Source: Streptomyces sp. CT34
Lineage (GTDB): Bacteria > Actinomycetota > Actinomycetes > Streptomycetales > Streptomycetaceae
Direction of reading: 5' to 3'
DNA length: 46,060 bases
Assembly (NCBI RefSeq): GCF_000805335.1
Contig: NZ_KN708638.1
Coordinates: 6,266,442 to 6,312,501, forward strand
Shown: piece by piece, positions 11,403 to 20,547 of the stretch
Numbering within the stretch: position 1 is the first letter of the stretch
Layout: each line of letters starts with the position of its first letter
The notes under the pieces: model-generated
Database searches by the model: none
Told to the model about the DNA's origin: nothing
The model's input: only the letters and a program-made list of their open reading frames with translations
Position numbers and translations under genes: made by a program

Positions 11403-12326
11403 ATGCGACACGGCAAGTACCGATTCATCGTGGGGTTCCTGGCCCTGCCTCTGCTGCTCTACGGGGTATTTGTGATCTCCCCGTTCGTCCAGGCGTTCCA
11501 GATATCGACGACGGAGTGGAGCGGACTGCGCGGTACCGCGAAGAGCGTCGGGCTGGACAACTACACCAAGCTGCTGCGCAGCGACGAATTCTGGAACGCG
11601 CTCCGGCACAACGTCGTCATGCTGGTGCTGGTGCCGATCGCGACGCTGACGCTGGGGCTGTTCTTCGCCTTCATGCTGAACGTCGGCGGCAGAGCCCGCC
11701 GCGGGGCGGTCGTCACCGGCGTCCGCGGGGCGTCGTTCTACAAATTCGTCTACTTCTTCCCGCAGGTCATCTCGATCACCATCATCTCGGTGATCTGGTT
11801 CAACATCTACAATCCGGATCCGCACGACGGCATGCTCAACTCGCTGCTGGGCGCGGTCGGTCTGCACTCCCTCCAGAGTTCCTGGCTGGGGGCCGGCAGC
11901 ATCGCACTGGCCTGCATCATGGTGGTGATGGTCTGGGCGAATGTCGGCTTCTACGTCGTACTGTTCTCCGCCGCCATGGCCACCATTCCGCGGGAGATCT
12001 ACGAAGCCGCGCTGCTGGACGGCGCCAACCGCTTCCACACCTTCTTCCGGATCACCCTGCCGCTGCTGTGGGACACCGTGCAGACCGGCTGGGTCTATAT
12101 GGGCATCATCGCGATGGACGCCTTCGCGCTGGTGCAGATCATGTCGGTCAACATGGGCGGTCCGGACGGCGCGACGGATGTCGTACCGCTCCGGCTGTAC
12201 CAAACCGCCTTCCGCGACAGTCAGTTCGGCTATGCGGCGGCGATGGGTGTGGCCATGCTCGTCGTGACGCTGTTGTTCGCCGTCCTCACGATGCGTTTCG
12301 CGCGCCGTGACCGGATCGAGTTCTAG
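11403..12326 (+). CDS. ngcF: ABC sugar transporter permease, NgcF-like
   Basis: 307 residues with about six membrane segments, starting MRHGKYRFIVGFLALPLLLYGVFVISPF. The inner-membrane (MalF-type) permease signature is EIYEAALLDGANRFHTFFRITLPLL, the EAA loop that contacts the ATPase. It lies 51 bases after ngcE, preceded by GAGGGAGGGCCGGGGAG, and 11 bases before ngcG, so the three form one operon. It should form the heteromeric channel with NgcG. No ATPase is encoded here; such carbohydrate transporters in Streptomyces use the shared ATPase MsiK encoded elsewhere. Confidence 0.88.
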   Translation: MRHGKYRFIVGFLALPLLLYGVFVISPFVQAFQISTTEWSGLRGTAKSVGLDNYTKLLRSDEFWNALRHNVVMLVLVPIATLTLGLFFAFMLNVGGRARRGAVVTGVRGASFYKFVYFFPQVISITIISVIWFNIYNPDPHDGMLNSLLGAVGLHSLQSSWLGAGSIALACIMVVMVWANVGFYVVLFSAAMATIPREIYEAALLDGANRFHTFFRITLPLLWDTVQTGWVYMGIIAMDAFALVQIMSVNMGGPDGATDVVPLRLYQTAFRDSQFGYAAAMGVAMLVVTLLFAVLTMRFARRDRIEF

Positions 12327-12337
12327 GGGCAGGGCGC

Positions 12338-13267
12338 ATGGCGACGGAAACCAACACGGCACAAGAGCGTCCGGTGGCCGGCGGTCGGCGACCCCGTGGC
12401 CGGAATGGCGCCCGGACCGGGCGCCGTAGCTCCGAGGGCGGCACGCTCAATGTCTTCTCGCACGGCATCCTGTTCGTCTGGGCGCTGATGGTGGGCATGC
12501 CGCTGCTGTGGGTGCTCTGGAGTTCCTTCAAGAGCAGCGGTGCCATTCTCACCACCCCCTGGTCGCTCCCGGGAAAGCTGCACTTCGAGAACTGGGTCAA
12601 CGCCTGGGACAAGGCGAACATCGGTAAGATGTTCCTCAACACCCTTATCGTGGTGGGCGGTTCGGTCACCGGCACGATGGTGCTCGGTTCCATGGCCGGC
12701 TATGTCCTGGCGCGTTTTCAGTTCCCCGGGAACCGGATCATCTACTACCTCTTCGTCGCCGGTATGTCCTTCCCGGTCTTCATGCTGGTCATCCCGCTGT
12801 TCTTCGTGATGCGGGACTTTCCCGGGATCCCGCTGCTGGCGACGTACCAGGGCCTGATCGCCGTCTATATCGCCTACTCGCTGCCGTTCACCGTCTTCTT
12901 CATGACGTCGTTCTTCCGCACCCTGCCGACCTCCGTGGCGGAGGCGGCGATGATCGACGGTGCCTCGCACGCCCGGACGTTCTTCCAGGTCATGCTCCCG
13001 ATGGCCAAACCCGGTCTGATCAGTATCGGGATCTTCAACTTCCTCGGGCAGTGGAACCAGTATCTGCTGCCGATGGTCCTCAACCAGGACGAGGGCAAAT
13101 ACGTGCTGACCCAGGGCCTCGCCAATATCGCGCTCCAGCAGGGCTACGAGGGCGACTGGGGCGGTCTGATGGCCGGCATGATGATCGCGATGCTGCCGGT
13201 GCTCCTCGTCTACTTCATCTTCCAGCGCCAGGTGCAGGCCGGTCTGACGGCGGGGGCGCTCAAGTAG
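12338..13267 (+). CDS. ngcG: ABC sugar transporter permease, NgcG-like
   Basis: 309 residues. The first 35 or so are a basic, disordered cytosolic tail, followed by about six membrane segments. The MalG-type EAA loop reads SVAEAAMIDGASHARTFFQVMLPMAKPGL. It pairs with NgcF in the same operon. A weak hairpin (GCCCT/AGGGC) follows the stop. The 270-base gap to the regulator gene holds no gene I can support. Confidence 0.88.
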   Translation: MATETNTAQERPVAGGRRPRGRNGARTGRRSSEGGTLNVFSHGILFVWALMVGMPLLWVLWSSFKSSGAILTTPWSLPGKLHFENWVNAWDKANIGKMFLNTLIVVGGSVTGTMVLGSMAGYVLARFQFPGNRIIYYLFVAGMSFPVFMLVIPLFFVMRDFPGIPLLATYQGLIAVYIAYSLPFTVFFMTSFFRTLPTSVAEAAMIDGASHARTFFQVMLPMAKPGLISIGIFNFLGQWNQYLLPMVLNQDEGKYVLTQGLANIALQQGYEGDWGGLMAGMMIAMLPVLLVYFIFQRQVQAGLTAGALK

Positions 13268-13536
13268 CCCTCCGGCAGGGCGGGGCGCCCGCATCCCACG
13301 GCGCATGTTTCGCGCCACACCGGGCGGTTCCGCGGCGGCGGGGCCGCCCGTGCGGTACCGGCGCGGTGGCGCTCCTGTCCCGTTGATCACTCAGGGCTCA
13401 ACGCCTTGACGAGACTTCCCCGTCGGCGTTCTGCTTAGAGTTCACATGTTGAAATCGGAAGCCGCCCCCCGATGGTGTGGGCGCGGCCGGCGGGCAGTCG
13501 TCGCACTGCCCGCCCCAGGCGGGAGTGGATGAGTCG

Positions 13537-14736
13537 ATGGAGACTCCGGGGTCGCAGTCCTCGCTGCACCGGGCCAATCTGGAGCGGGTGGTGCGCGCGG
13601 TGCGCATGGCGGGCTCGCTCACGCAGGCGGAGATCGCCCGGTCCACGGGGCTGTCGGCGGCCACCGTCTCGAACATCGTTCGCGAGCTGAAGGACGGCGG
13701 GACCGTCGAGGTGACGCCCACCTCCGCGGGCGGCCGGCGGGCCCGCAGCGTCTCGCTCTCCGGGGACGCGGGCATCGTCGTCGGCGTCGACTTCGGCCAC
13801 TCCCATCTGCGGGTCGCGGTCGGCAACCTGGCCCACGAGGTGCTGGCCGAGGAGGCCGAGCCGATCGATGTGGACGCCTCGGCGGCGGAGGGCTTCGACC
13901 GGGCCGAGCAACTGGTCAGCCGGCTGATCGCGGAGACCGGCGTCGGCGCCGGCAAGGTCATCGGGGTCGGCCTCGGTGTGCCCGGCCCCATCGACGTGGA
14001 ATCCGGCACGCTGGGGTCGACGGCGATCCTGCCCGGCTGGTCCGGCACGAATCCCGGCGAGGAGCTGTCCGGGCGCCTCGGCGTGCCCGTATACGTGGAC
14101 AACGACGCCAACCTGGGGGCGCTGGGCGAGCTGGTGTGGGGCGGCGGTCGCGGCGCCGCGGACCTGGCGTACATCAAGGTGGCCAGCGGCGTCGGCGCCG
14201 GGCTGGTGATCAGCGGGCAGATCTACCGCGGGCCGGGCGGCACGGCCGGCGAGATCGGGCACATCACCCTGGACGAGTCCGGGCCGGTCTGCCGCTGCGG
14301 CAACCGCGGCTGCCTGGAGACCTTCACCGCCGCCCGCTACGTCCTCCCGCTGCTCCAGCCCAGCCACGGCCCCGATCTGACCATGGCGCGGATGGTGCAG
14401 CTGGCGCGCGAGGGCGACCCGGGCTGCCGCCGGGTCATCGCGGACGTGGGTCGCCATATCGGCAGTGGCGTGGCGAATCTGTGCAATCTGCTCAATCCCA
14501 GCCGGGTGGTGCTCGGCGGCGATCTCGCGGAGGCCGGTGAGCTGGTGCTCGCGCCGATCCGGGAGTCGGTGTCGCGGTATGCGATCCCCAGCGCGGCGCG
14601 CCAGTTGGGCGTCGTGCCGGGCACCCTCGGCGGCCGGGCCGAGGTCCTGGGCGCGCTGGCCCTCGTGCTGAGCGAGATGGGCGATTCGAGCCTGCTCGAC
14701 GGGACGCAGGGTGCGGACGCGCCCGCTATAGCGTGA
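13537..14736 (+). CDS. rok7B7: ROK-family transcriptional regulator, Rok7B7-like
   Basis: 399 residues from the ATG at 13537 (GGGAG upstream). The N-terminal winged helix-turn-helix reads LTQAEIARSTGLSAATVSNIVRELK. The ROK/ASKHA sugar-kinase-like body has GVDFGHSHLRVAVGN, GLGVPGPID and DNDANLGALGE, plus the zinc-binding motif CRCGNRGCLE (first Cys about 252). It sits exactly between ngcEFG and xylFGH, as in other Streptomyces where Rok7B7 (SCO6008) controls the xylose transporter and influences carbon catabolite repression and antibiotic production. The orthology is inferred from position and domains. The operator-like sequences at 9515 and 14764 are possible targets of it or of a LacI-type regulator. 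Confidence 0.87.
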   Translation: METPGSQSSLHRANLERVVRAVRMAGSLTQAEIARSTGLSAATVSNIVRELKDGGTVEVTPTSAGGRRARSVSLSGDAGIVVGVDFGHSHLRVAVGNLAHEVLAEEAEPIDVDASAAEGFDRAEQLVSRLIAETGVGAGKVIGVGLGVPGPIDVESGTLGSTAILPGWSGTNPGEELSGRLGVPVYVDNDANLGALGELVWGGGRGAADLAYIKVASGVGAGLVISGQIYRGPGGTAGEIGHITLDESGPVCRCGNRGCLETFTAARYVLPLLQPSHGPDLTMARMVQLAREGDPGCRRVIADVGRHIGSGVANLCNLLNPSRVVLGGDLAEAGELVLAPIRESVSRYAIPSAARQLGVVPGTLGGRAEVLGALALVLSEMGDSSLLDGTQGADAPAIA

Positions 14737-14763
14737 GCGGCTTACGTTCACCCCCCAAACACA

Positions 14764-14777
14764 TGGCACCGTTGTCA
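14764..14777. promoter_or_regulatory. Operator candidate upstream of xylF
   Basis: TGGCACCGTTGTCA lies 100 bases upstream of xylF and 28 bases after the ROK gene stop. It is nearly the same as the site at 9515 before the mannosidase gene and keeps the TGNCANCGNTGNCA form. This makes the xylF promoter a likely target of the same sugar regulator. Confidence 0.5.
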
Positions 14778-14876
14778 TCTCGTTAAGGATTTACTCCTTG
14801 ACGGTCCGGCGGCGGCCGAGTTGACTTCCAGCCACCTCGGCCGCAACGACGCGGCCATGTCAGGGAGGTAATCCCC

Positions 14877-15971
14877 ATGAACGTTTGGACGCGCCGCGTC
14901 GTCATAGGCACCGCCGCCGTCTCGATGGCCCTCTCCGTGGCCGCCTGCGGCAAGGCCGGCGACGGCGGCAAGGGCGGTGGCGGCGACAACAAGAACATCG
15001 GCCTGTTGCTGCCGGAGAACAAGACCACGCGTTACGAGACCTTCGACCGCCCGCTGATCGAGGCGAAGATCCAGGCGTTGTGCGCCGACTGCAAGGTCAA
15101 GTACAACAACGCCGACCAGGACACCCAGAACCAGAAGAAGCAGTTCGACGCCCTGATCACGCAGGGCGTGAAGGTGATCATCCTGGACTCGGTCGACTAC
15201 AAGGCCACCAAGTCCTGGGTGGACCAGGCCGCCAAGAAGGGCGTCAAGGTCGTCGCGTACGACCGGCTGGCCGAGGGCAACATCTCCGCCTATGTCTCCT
15301 ACGACAACGAGAAGATCGGCCGCCTCCAGGGCCAGGCGCTGGTCAAGGCACTCGGCGACAAGGCCAAGGACAGCAATGTCGTCATGATCAACGGCTCGCC
15401 GACCGACCCCAACGCGCCGTTCTTCAAGAAGGGCGCGCACAGCGTCCTCGACAAGCAGGTCAAGAAGATCGTGTACGAGCAGGACATCCCGGACTGGTCG
15501 CCGGACGAGGCCAACAAGAAGATGGGCGCGGCCATCGACTCGCTCGGCAAGGACGGCTTCCAGGGCGTCTACTCCGCCAACGACGGCATGGCCGGCGGCA
15601 TCATCACCGCCCTCAAGCAGCAGGGCATCCAGGTCCCGGTCGGCGGCCAGGACTCCGAACTCGCGGGCCTCCAGCGGATCCTCAAGGGCGACCAGGCGTT
15701 CACGATCTACAAGCAGATCAAGCCGCAGGCCGACTCCACCGCCGAGATCGCGGTCAACCTGCTCAAGGGCGAGAAGATCGACTCCCTGACGCCCACCAAG
15801 GTCGACAGCCTCAGCGGCGAGGTCAAGGGCATCCCGGCGAAGCTCTACGACGCGCAGATCGTGACCAAGGACAACATCGAGGACACGATCATCAAGGACA
15901 AGGTCTACCAGGCGAGCCAGATCTGCACCGGCGACGTCAAGGCGGCCTGCGAGGCAGCGGGCATCAAGTAA
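14877..15971 (+). CDS. xylF: D-xylose-type ABC transporter substrate-binding lipoprotein XylF
   Basis: 364 residues with the start fixed by an excellent GGGAGGT eight bases before ATG. The signal peptide ends in a lipobox, SVAAC (Cys24), followed by a Gly/Lys/Asp linker. The mature part is a periplasmic-binding-protein type-1 fold (Peripla_BP_4) with IGLLLPENKTTRYETFDRP, SVDYKATKSWVDQAAKKGVK and VPVGGQDSELAGLQRILKGDQAFTIY in separate places. It captures pentose or related sugar outside the cell for XylGH. Xylose as substrate is inferred from the conserved Rok7B7-xylFGH arrangement. Confidence 0.88.
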   Translation: MNVWTRRVVIGTAAVSMALSVAACGKAGDGGKGGGGDNKNIGLLLPENKTTRYETFDRPLIEAKIQALCADCKVKYNNADQDTQNQKKQFDALITQGVKVIILDSVDYKATKSWVDQAAKKGVKVVAYDRLAEGNISAYVSYDNEKIGRLQGQALVKALGDKAKDSNVVMINGSPTDPNAPFFKKGAHSVLDKQVKKIVYEQDIPDWSPDEANKKMGAAIDSLGKDGFQGVYSANDGMAGGIITALKQQGIQVPVGGQDSELAGLQRILKGDQAFTIYKQIKPQADSTAEIAVNLLKGEKIDSLTPTKVDSLSGEVKGIPAKLYDAQIVTKDNIEDTIIKDKVYQASQICTGDVKAACEAAGIK

Positions 15972-15979
15972 CGCGCCAC

Positions 15980-16014
15980 GCCCCCGGCCCTCGGCCCCGC
16001 CCCTGGCCGGGGGC
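15980..16014 (+). promoter_or_regulatory. Intercistronic hairpin between xylF and xylG
   Basis: GCCCCCGGCC pairs perfectly with GGCCGGGGGC across a 15-base loop, 8 bases after the xylF stop and 64 bases before xylG. Hairpins at this place in binding-protein operons commonly reduce downstream transcription or protect the upstream mRNA, raising binding protein over membrane parts. There is no U tract, so partial rather than full termination is likely. Confidence 0.6.
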
Positions 16015-16078
16015 CCGTACCCCCGCTCTTCGCACCACCATTCCCGCCGCTGCGACGGCGGTGAAGGAGATGATTCAC

Positions 16079-16870
16079 GTGTCCGCTACGCCTGTGCTGG
16101 CGTTGCGCGGAGTCTCCAAGCGGTTCGGCGCCGTCCAAGCCCTCACGGACGTCACCCTGGAGATCCGCCCCGGTGAGGTGGTCGCCCTCGTGGGCGACAA
16201 CGGCGCCGGCAAGTCCACCCTCGTCAAGACCATCTCGGGCGTGCACCCGGTCGACGACGGCGTCATCGAGTGGGAGGGCAAGGCGGTCCGCATCGGCAAG
16301 CCGCACGACGCCCAGGAACTCGGCGTCGCGACCGTCTACCAGGACCTCGCGCTCTGCGACAACCTCGATGTCGTCGCCAACCTCTACCTCGGCAGCGAAC
16401 TCCGCTCCGCCGGCATCCTCGACGAGATCGCCATGGAGAAGCGCGCCAAGGAACTCCTGGACACCCTGTCCATCCGCATCCCCAGCGTCCGCATCCCGGT
16501 CGCCGCGCTCTCCGGCGGCCAGCGGCAGGTCGTCGCCATCGCCCGCGCGCTGATCGGCGAGCCGAAGGTCGTCATCCTCGACGAGCCGACCGCCGCCCTG
16601 GGCGTCGAGCAGACCGCGCAGGTCCTCGACCTCGTCGAGCGGCTGCGCGAACGCGACCTCGGCGTCATCCTCATCAGCCACAACATGGCCGACGTGCAGG
16701 CCGTCGCGGACCGCGTCGCGGTGCTGCGGCTGGGCCGCAACAACGGTGTCTTCGACGTCGCGGACACCTCCCACGAAGAGATCATCGCCGCCATCACCGG
16801 CGCCTCGGACAACGCCGTCACCCGCCGCAAGGCGCGTACGGACCAGCTGAAGAAGGAGGCCGGGGCATGA
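16079..16870 (+). CDS. xylG: Sugar ABC transporter ATP-binding protein XylG (single ABC domain)
   Basis: 263 residues from the GTG at 16079, nine bases after GAAGGAG. The ATG at 16070 is too close to that site. Walker A is GDNGAGKST, the signature is LSGGQRQVVAIARAL, Walker B is VVILDEPTAAL and the switch His is in LISHNM. It has only one ABC cassette, unlike the duplicated MglA/XylG of enteric bacteria, and this is normal for Streptomyces. Its stop overlaps the xylH start in ATGA, giving coupled translation. It powers uptake through XylH. Confidence 0.9.
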   Translation: MSATPVLALRGVSKRFGAVQALTDVTLEIRPGEVVALVGDNGAGKSTLVKTISGVHPVDDGVIEWEGKAVRIGKPHDAQELGVATVYQDLALCDNLDVVANLYLGSELRSAGILDEIAMEKRAKELLDTLSIRIPSVRIPVAALSGGQRQVVAIARALIGEPKVVILDEPTAALGVEQTAQVLDLVERLRERDLGVILISHNMADVQAVADRVAVLRLGRNNGVFDVADTSHEEIIAAITGASDNAVTRRKARTDQLKKEAGA

Positions 16871-18138
16871 GTGAGCAGACCACCGAAGCGGCGCCGGAGA
16901 CCCCGCAGCCGGCCGCCGTCGACCCCCGGCTGCTGGTCCGGGAGAAGGGCTTCGCCGGCTACCTCGAAGAGTTCGCGCGCCGGGTGCGCGGCGGTGAGCT
17001 GGGCTCGCTGCCGGTCATCGTCGGCCTGCTCGTCATCGCCGTCGTCTTCCAGCTCAAGAACAGCAGCTTCCTGTCCGCGGACAGCCTCGCCAACATCGGT
17101 GTCTACACCTCCGGCATGGGCATCATGGCCGTCGGCATCGTGTTCGTGCTGCTGCTCGGCGAGATCGACCTGTCGGTCGGCTCGGTGGCCGGCGTCGGCG
17201 CGGCCGTCTGGGCCGTGCTGAGCGTCACGCACGGCGTCGACGACTGGCTCGCGGTCGTGCTGGCCATCGTCGCGGGCACCGCCATCGGCGCCCTGCACGG
17301 GTTCTTTTTCGCCAAGGTCGGGGTGCCCGCCTTCGTCGTCACCCTGGCCGGGTTCCTGGGCTGGAGCGGCCTCCAGATCTGGCTGATGGGCAAGGAAGGC
17401 TCCATCAACACGCCCAGCGGCAGCCTGGTGGAGAACCTCACCGGCTACTACTTCGAGGACAAGGCCGCCGCCTACGGCCTCGCCGCGATCGCGGTCCTCG
17501 CCTACGCCGGCTCGCTCCTCCTGGACAGCAGGCGCCGCCGGGCCGCCGCCCTGCCGTCCCGGCCGCTGAGCGAGATCCTGCTGCGCACCGGCGTCGTCAC
17601 GGTGATCGCCTTCGCCGTCGCCTACGTCCTGAACGAGCCGAGCGGCGCCCGCGGGCTGCCGCTGGCCCTGGTGCTGTTCCTCGCCGTCCTGGTCGTCGCC
17701 GACTTCGTGGTGCGCCGCACCTCCTACGGCCGGCAGATCTTCGCGGTCGGCGGCAACGCGGAGGCGGCCCGCCGGGCCGGTATCAACGTCAACCGGGTCC
17801 GGATCAGCGTCTTCGCCGTCTCCGGCATGCTGGCCGCCTTCGGCGGACTGTTCATCGCCAGCCTCTCCGGCGGCGCCACCAAGAACCTGGGCGCCGGCAA
17901 CACGCTGATGAACGTCATCGCGGCGGCGGTCATCGGCGGTACCAGCCTCTTCGGCGGGCGCGGCAAGATCTGGTCCGCGCTGCTGGGCATGCTGGTCATC
18001 CAGTCGATCCAGCAGGGGCTGAACCTGCTCGGCATGGCCAGCGAGATCCAGTACATGATCACCGGCGCGGTGCTGCTGGCCGCCGTCGTGATCGACTCGG
18101 TGTCGCGGCGGACGCAGAAGACCGCCGGCCGGACCTGA
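16867..18138 (+). CDS. xylH: Sugar ABC transporter permease XylH
   Basis: 423 residues with the ATG at 16867 overlapping the xylG stop. After a cytosolic N-terminus (about 45 residues) come about ten membrane segments of the BPD_transp_2 (RbsC/XylH) family. Typical motifs are VLLLGEIDLSVGSVAGVGA, GVPAFVVTLAG and the ATPase-contact region VGGNAEAARRAGINV. A central insertion rich in Arg (LDSRRRRAAALPSRP) is usual in XylH-like members. It forms the channel with XylG and XylF. A strong terminator follows. Confidence 0.9.
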   Translation: MSEQTTEAAPETPQPAAVDPRLLVREKGFAGYLEEFARRVRGGELGSLPVIVGLLVIAVVFQLKNSSFLSADSLANIGVYTSGMGIMAVGIVFVLLLGEIDLSVGSVAGVGAAVWAVLSVTHGVDDWLAVVLAIVAGTAIGALHGFFFAKVGVPAFVVTLAGFLGWSGLQIWLMGKEGSINTPSGSLVENLTGYYFEDKAAAYGLAAIAVLAYAGSLLLDSRRRRAAALPSRPLSEILLRTGVVTVIAFAVAYVLNEPSGARGLPLALVLFLAVLVVADFVVRRTSYGRQIFAVGGNAEAARRAGINVNRVRISVFAVSGMLAAFGGLFIASLSGGATKNLGAGNTLMNVIAAAVIGGTSLFGGRGKIWSALLGMLVIQSIQQGLNLLGMASEIQYMITGAVLLAAVVIDSVSRRTQKTAGRT

Positions 18139-18161
18139 TCCGCCCCGGTTACGCAACGATA

Positions 18162-18204
18162 GAAACCGGCCTCTACCGGGCACGTCCCGGTGGGGGCCGG
18201 TTTC
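18162..18204 (+). terminator. Terminator of the xylFGH operon
   Basis: GAAACCGGCC pairs perfectly with GGCCGGTTTC, and a second stem, ACCGGG/CCCGGT, lies inside, giving a long two-part hairpin 23 bases after the xylH stop. Confidence 0.8.
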
Positions 18205-18360
18205 CGTGCGGTGACCCGCGCCACGGGCGGCCGAAAAGCGCCGTTTCGGGCCGCTGTCACCCGAGTGACATACATCGCCGCACCCGGCCGCGCCCGCGGC
18301 GGACGCAACATTAGACTCATCTGATCGGCAAGCTCGACCACGGCAGCAAGGAGGCATGGG

Positions 18361-20340
18361 GTGGCATTGCTGACCCGTATCAAGGGGCCGCGCGACCTGG
18401 ACCGCCTGAGTCCGGACCAGCTGGCGCAGCTGGCGGGGGAGATCCGTAGCTTCCTCGTCGACGCGGTCTCCAAGACCGGCGGACACCTCGGCCCGAACCT
18501 CGGCGTGGTCGAGCTGACCATCGCCCTGCACCGCGTCTTCCACTCCCCGAAGGACAAGGTCCTCTTCGACACGGGACACCAGTCCTACGTCCACAAGATG
18601 CTGACCGGCCGCCAGGACTTCTCCAGGCTCAAGGCCAAGGGCGGGCTCTCCGGCTACCCCTCCCGGGCCGAGTCCCCGCACGACATCATCGAGAACAGCC
18701 ACGCCTCCACGGTCCTGGGCTGGGCCGAGGGCCTCGCCAAGGCCAACGAGGTCCGCGGCACGGACGACCGGGTCGTGGCCGTCATCGGCGACGGCGCGCT
18801 GACCGGCGGTATGGCCTGGGAGGCGCTCAACAACATCGCCGCCGCCAAGGACCGCCCGCTCGTCATCGTCGTCAACGACAACGAGCGCTCCTACGCGCCC
18901 ACCATCGGCGGCCTCGCCAACCACCTCGCCACGCTGCGCACCACCGACGGTTACGAGCGCTTCCTGGCCCGCGGCAAGGACATCCTGGAGCGCACCCCAG
19001 TTGTCGGCAAGCCGCTCTACGAGACCCTGCACGGCGCCAAGAAGGGTCTGAAGGACTTCATCGCGCCGCAGGGCATGTTCGAGGACCTGGGCCTGAAGTA
19101 CGTCGGCCCGATCGACGGCCACGACATCGAGGCGCTGGAGTCCGCGCTGGCCCGCGCCAAGCGCTTCGGCGGCCCGGTGATCGTCCACTGCCTCACCGAG
19201 AAGGGCCGCGGCTACCAGCCCGCCCTCCAGGACGAGGCGGACCGCTTCCACGCCGTCGGCAAGATCCACCCCGACACCGGCCTGCCCATCTCCTCCGGCG
19301 GCAAGGACTGGACCTCCGTCTTCGGCGACGAGATGGTCGCGCTCGGCAAGGAGCGCGAGGACATCGTCGCCATCACGGCGGCCATGCTCCAGCCGGTCGG
19401 CCTGGAGAAGTTCGCCAAGCGGTTCCCGGACCGGGTCTACGACGTCGGGATCGCCGAGCAGCACGCCGCGGTCTCCGCCGCCGGCATGGCCACCGGCGGC
19501 CTGCACCCGGTCTTCGCGGTCTACGCCACCTTCCTCAACCGCGCCTTCGACCAGGTCCTGATGGACGTCGCGCTGCACAAGTGCGGCGTCACCTTCGTGC
19601 TGGACCGCGCCGGCATCACCGGCACCGACGGCGCCTCGCACAACGGCATGTGGGACATGTCGATCCTCCAGGTCGTCCCCGGACTGCGGCTCGCCGCCCC
19701 GCGCGACGCCGACCAGGTACGCGCCCAGCTGCGCGAGGCCGTCGAGGTCGACGACGCACCGACCGTGGTGCGCTACTCCAAGGGCGCGGTCGGTCCGGCC
19801 GTCGAGGCGGTCGGACGGGTCGGCGGCATGGACGTGCTCCGCGAGCCCGGCGCCGGGCGCCCCGATGTTCTGCTGGTCTCGGTCGGCGCGCTCGCCCCCA
19901 TGTGCCTGGAGGTCGCCGACCTCCTCGACAAGCAGGGCATCTCCACCACCGTCGTCGACCCGCGCTGGGTCAAGCCGGTCGACGAGGCGCTGCCGGGCCT
20001 GGCCGCGCGGCACCGCGTGGTGGTCACCGTCGAGGACAACATCCGCTCCGGGGGCGTCGGTTCGGCCATCGCCCAGGCGCTGCGGGACGCCGGGGTGGAC
20101 ATCCCGCTGCGCGACTTCGGCATCCCCGAGCGGTTCCTGGACCACGCCTCCCGCAAGGAGGTGCTGGCGGAGATCGGGCTCACCGCGCCGGACATCGCGC
20201 GCCAGGTGACCGGCCTGGTCGCCAAGATCGACAACCGCGACGACGCCGCCGCGGACGCCCCGGCCGCGGACGGCGAGCCGGCCCCGGAGGCCGCGGACAC
20301 CGGGAAGGCGGCCGAGCCCGCCGAGGCGGCCCGCGACTGA
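18361..20340 (+). CDS. dxs: 1-deoxy-D-xylulose-5-phosphate synthase
   Basis: 659 residues from a GTG preceded by AAGGAGG. The enzyme condenses pyruvate and glyceraldehyde-3-phosphate with thiamine diphosphate, the first step of the MEP isoprenoid pathway and a source for thiamine and pyridoxal. Visible features are HLGPNLGVVELTIALH, the ThDP motif GDGALTGGMAWEALNN, and the transketolase pyrimidine domain with DRAGITGTDGASHNG. The C-terminal domain has VDPRWVKPVD. The last 30 residues or so are an Ala/Glu/Pro-rich tail longer than in most Dxs proteins, probably disordered. Streptomyces often carry two dxs genes; this is the core-region copy. Confidence 0.97.
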   Translation: MALLTRIKGPRDLDRLSPDQLAQLAGEIRSFLVDAVSKTGGHLGPNLGVVELTIALHRVFHSPKDKVLFDTGHQSYVHKMLTGRQDFSRLKAKGGLSGYPSRAESPHDIIENSHASTVLGWAEGLAKANEVRGTDDRVVAVIGDGALTGGMAWEALNNIAAAKDRPLVIVVNDNERSYAPTIGGLANHLATLRTTDGYERFLARGKDILERTPVVGKPLYETLHGAKKGLKDFIAPQGMFEDLGLKYVGPIDGHDIEALESALARAKRFGGPVIVHCLTEKGRGYQPALQDEADRFHAVGKIHPDTGLPISSGGKDWTSVFGDEMVALGKEREDIVAITAAMLQPVGLEKFAKRFPDRVYDVGIAEQHAAVSAAGMATGGLHPVFAVYATFLNRAFDQVLMDVALHKCGVTFVLDRAGITGTDGASHNGMWDMSILQVVPGLRLAAPRDADQVRAQLREAVEVDDAPTVVRYSKGAVGPAVEAVGRVGGMDVLREPGAGRPDVLLVSVGALAPMCLEVADLLDKQGISTTVVDPRWVKPVDEALPGLAARHRVVVTVEDNIRSGGVGSAIAQALRDAGVDIPLRDFGIPERFLDHASRKEVLAEIGLTAPDIARQVTGLVAKIDNRDDAAADAPAADGEPAPEAADTGKAAEPAEAARD

Positions 20341-20365
20341 GGCGGCGCCCGCAGCCGTCACCCCT

Positions 20366-20410
20366 GATGGGCCGGCCGGACATCCGTAAGGGTGTTCCGG
20401 TCGGCCCATC
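20366..20410 (+). terminator. Terminator after dxs
   Basis: GATGGGCCGGCCGGACATCC pairs with GGTGTTCCGGTCGGCCCATC at 16 of 20 positions around a GTAAG loop, 25 bases after the dxs stop. Confidence 0.75.
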
Positions 20411-20547
20411 GGCATGACCGCGGTCGCACCCCATCGGGTGAATCCCCGCATCCGAAAGGCCCGCCGAAGCTCCCTGTTTCCGGACATTACGGACACTCGG
20501 TCAGTTCAGGACAGTTGCGTCAGGGCCATCCAGGCGGAGGTTCGCCC

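Noticed and set aside
16384..20496. A 1370-codon minus-strand open frame, and many other very long antisense frames (for example opposite acnA, the mannosidase and the fad genes)
   Set aside because: These are shadows of high-G+C coding sequence on the other strand. Their composition is rich in Arg, Pro, Gly or His with no domain motifs, and the real genes opposite them are unmistakable.
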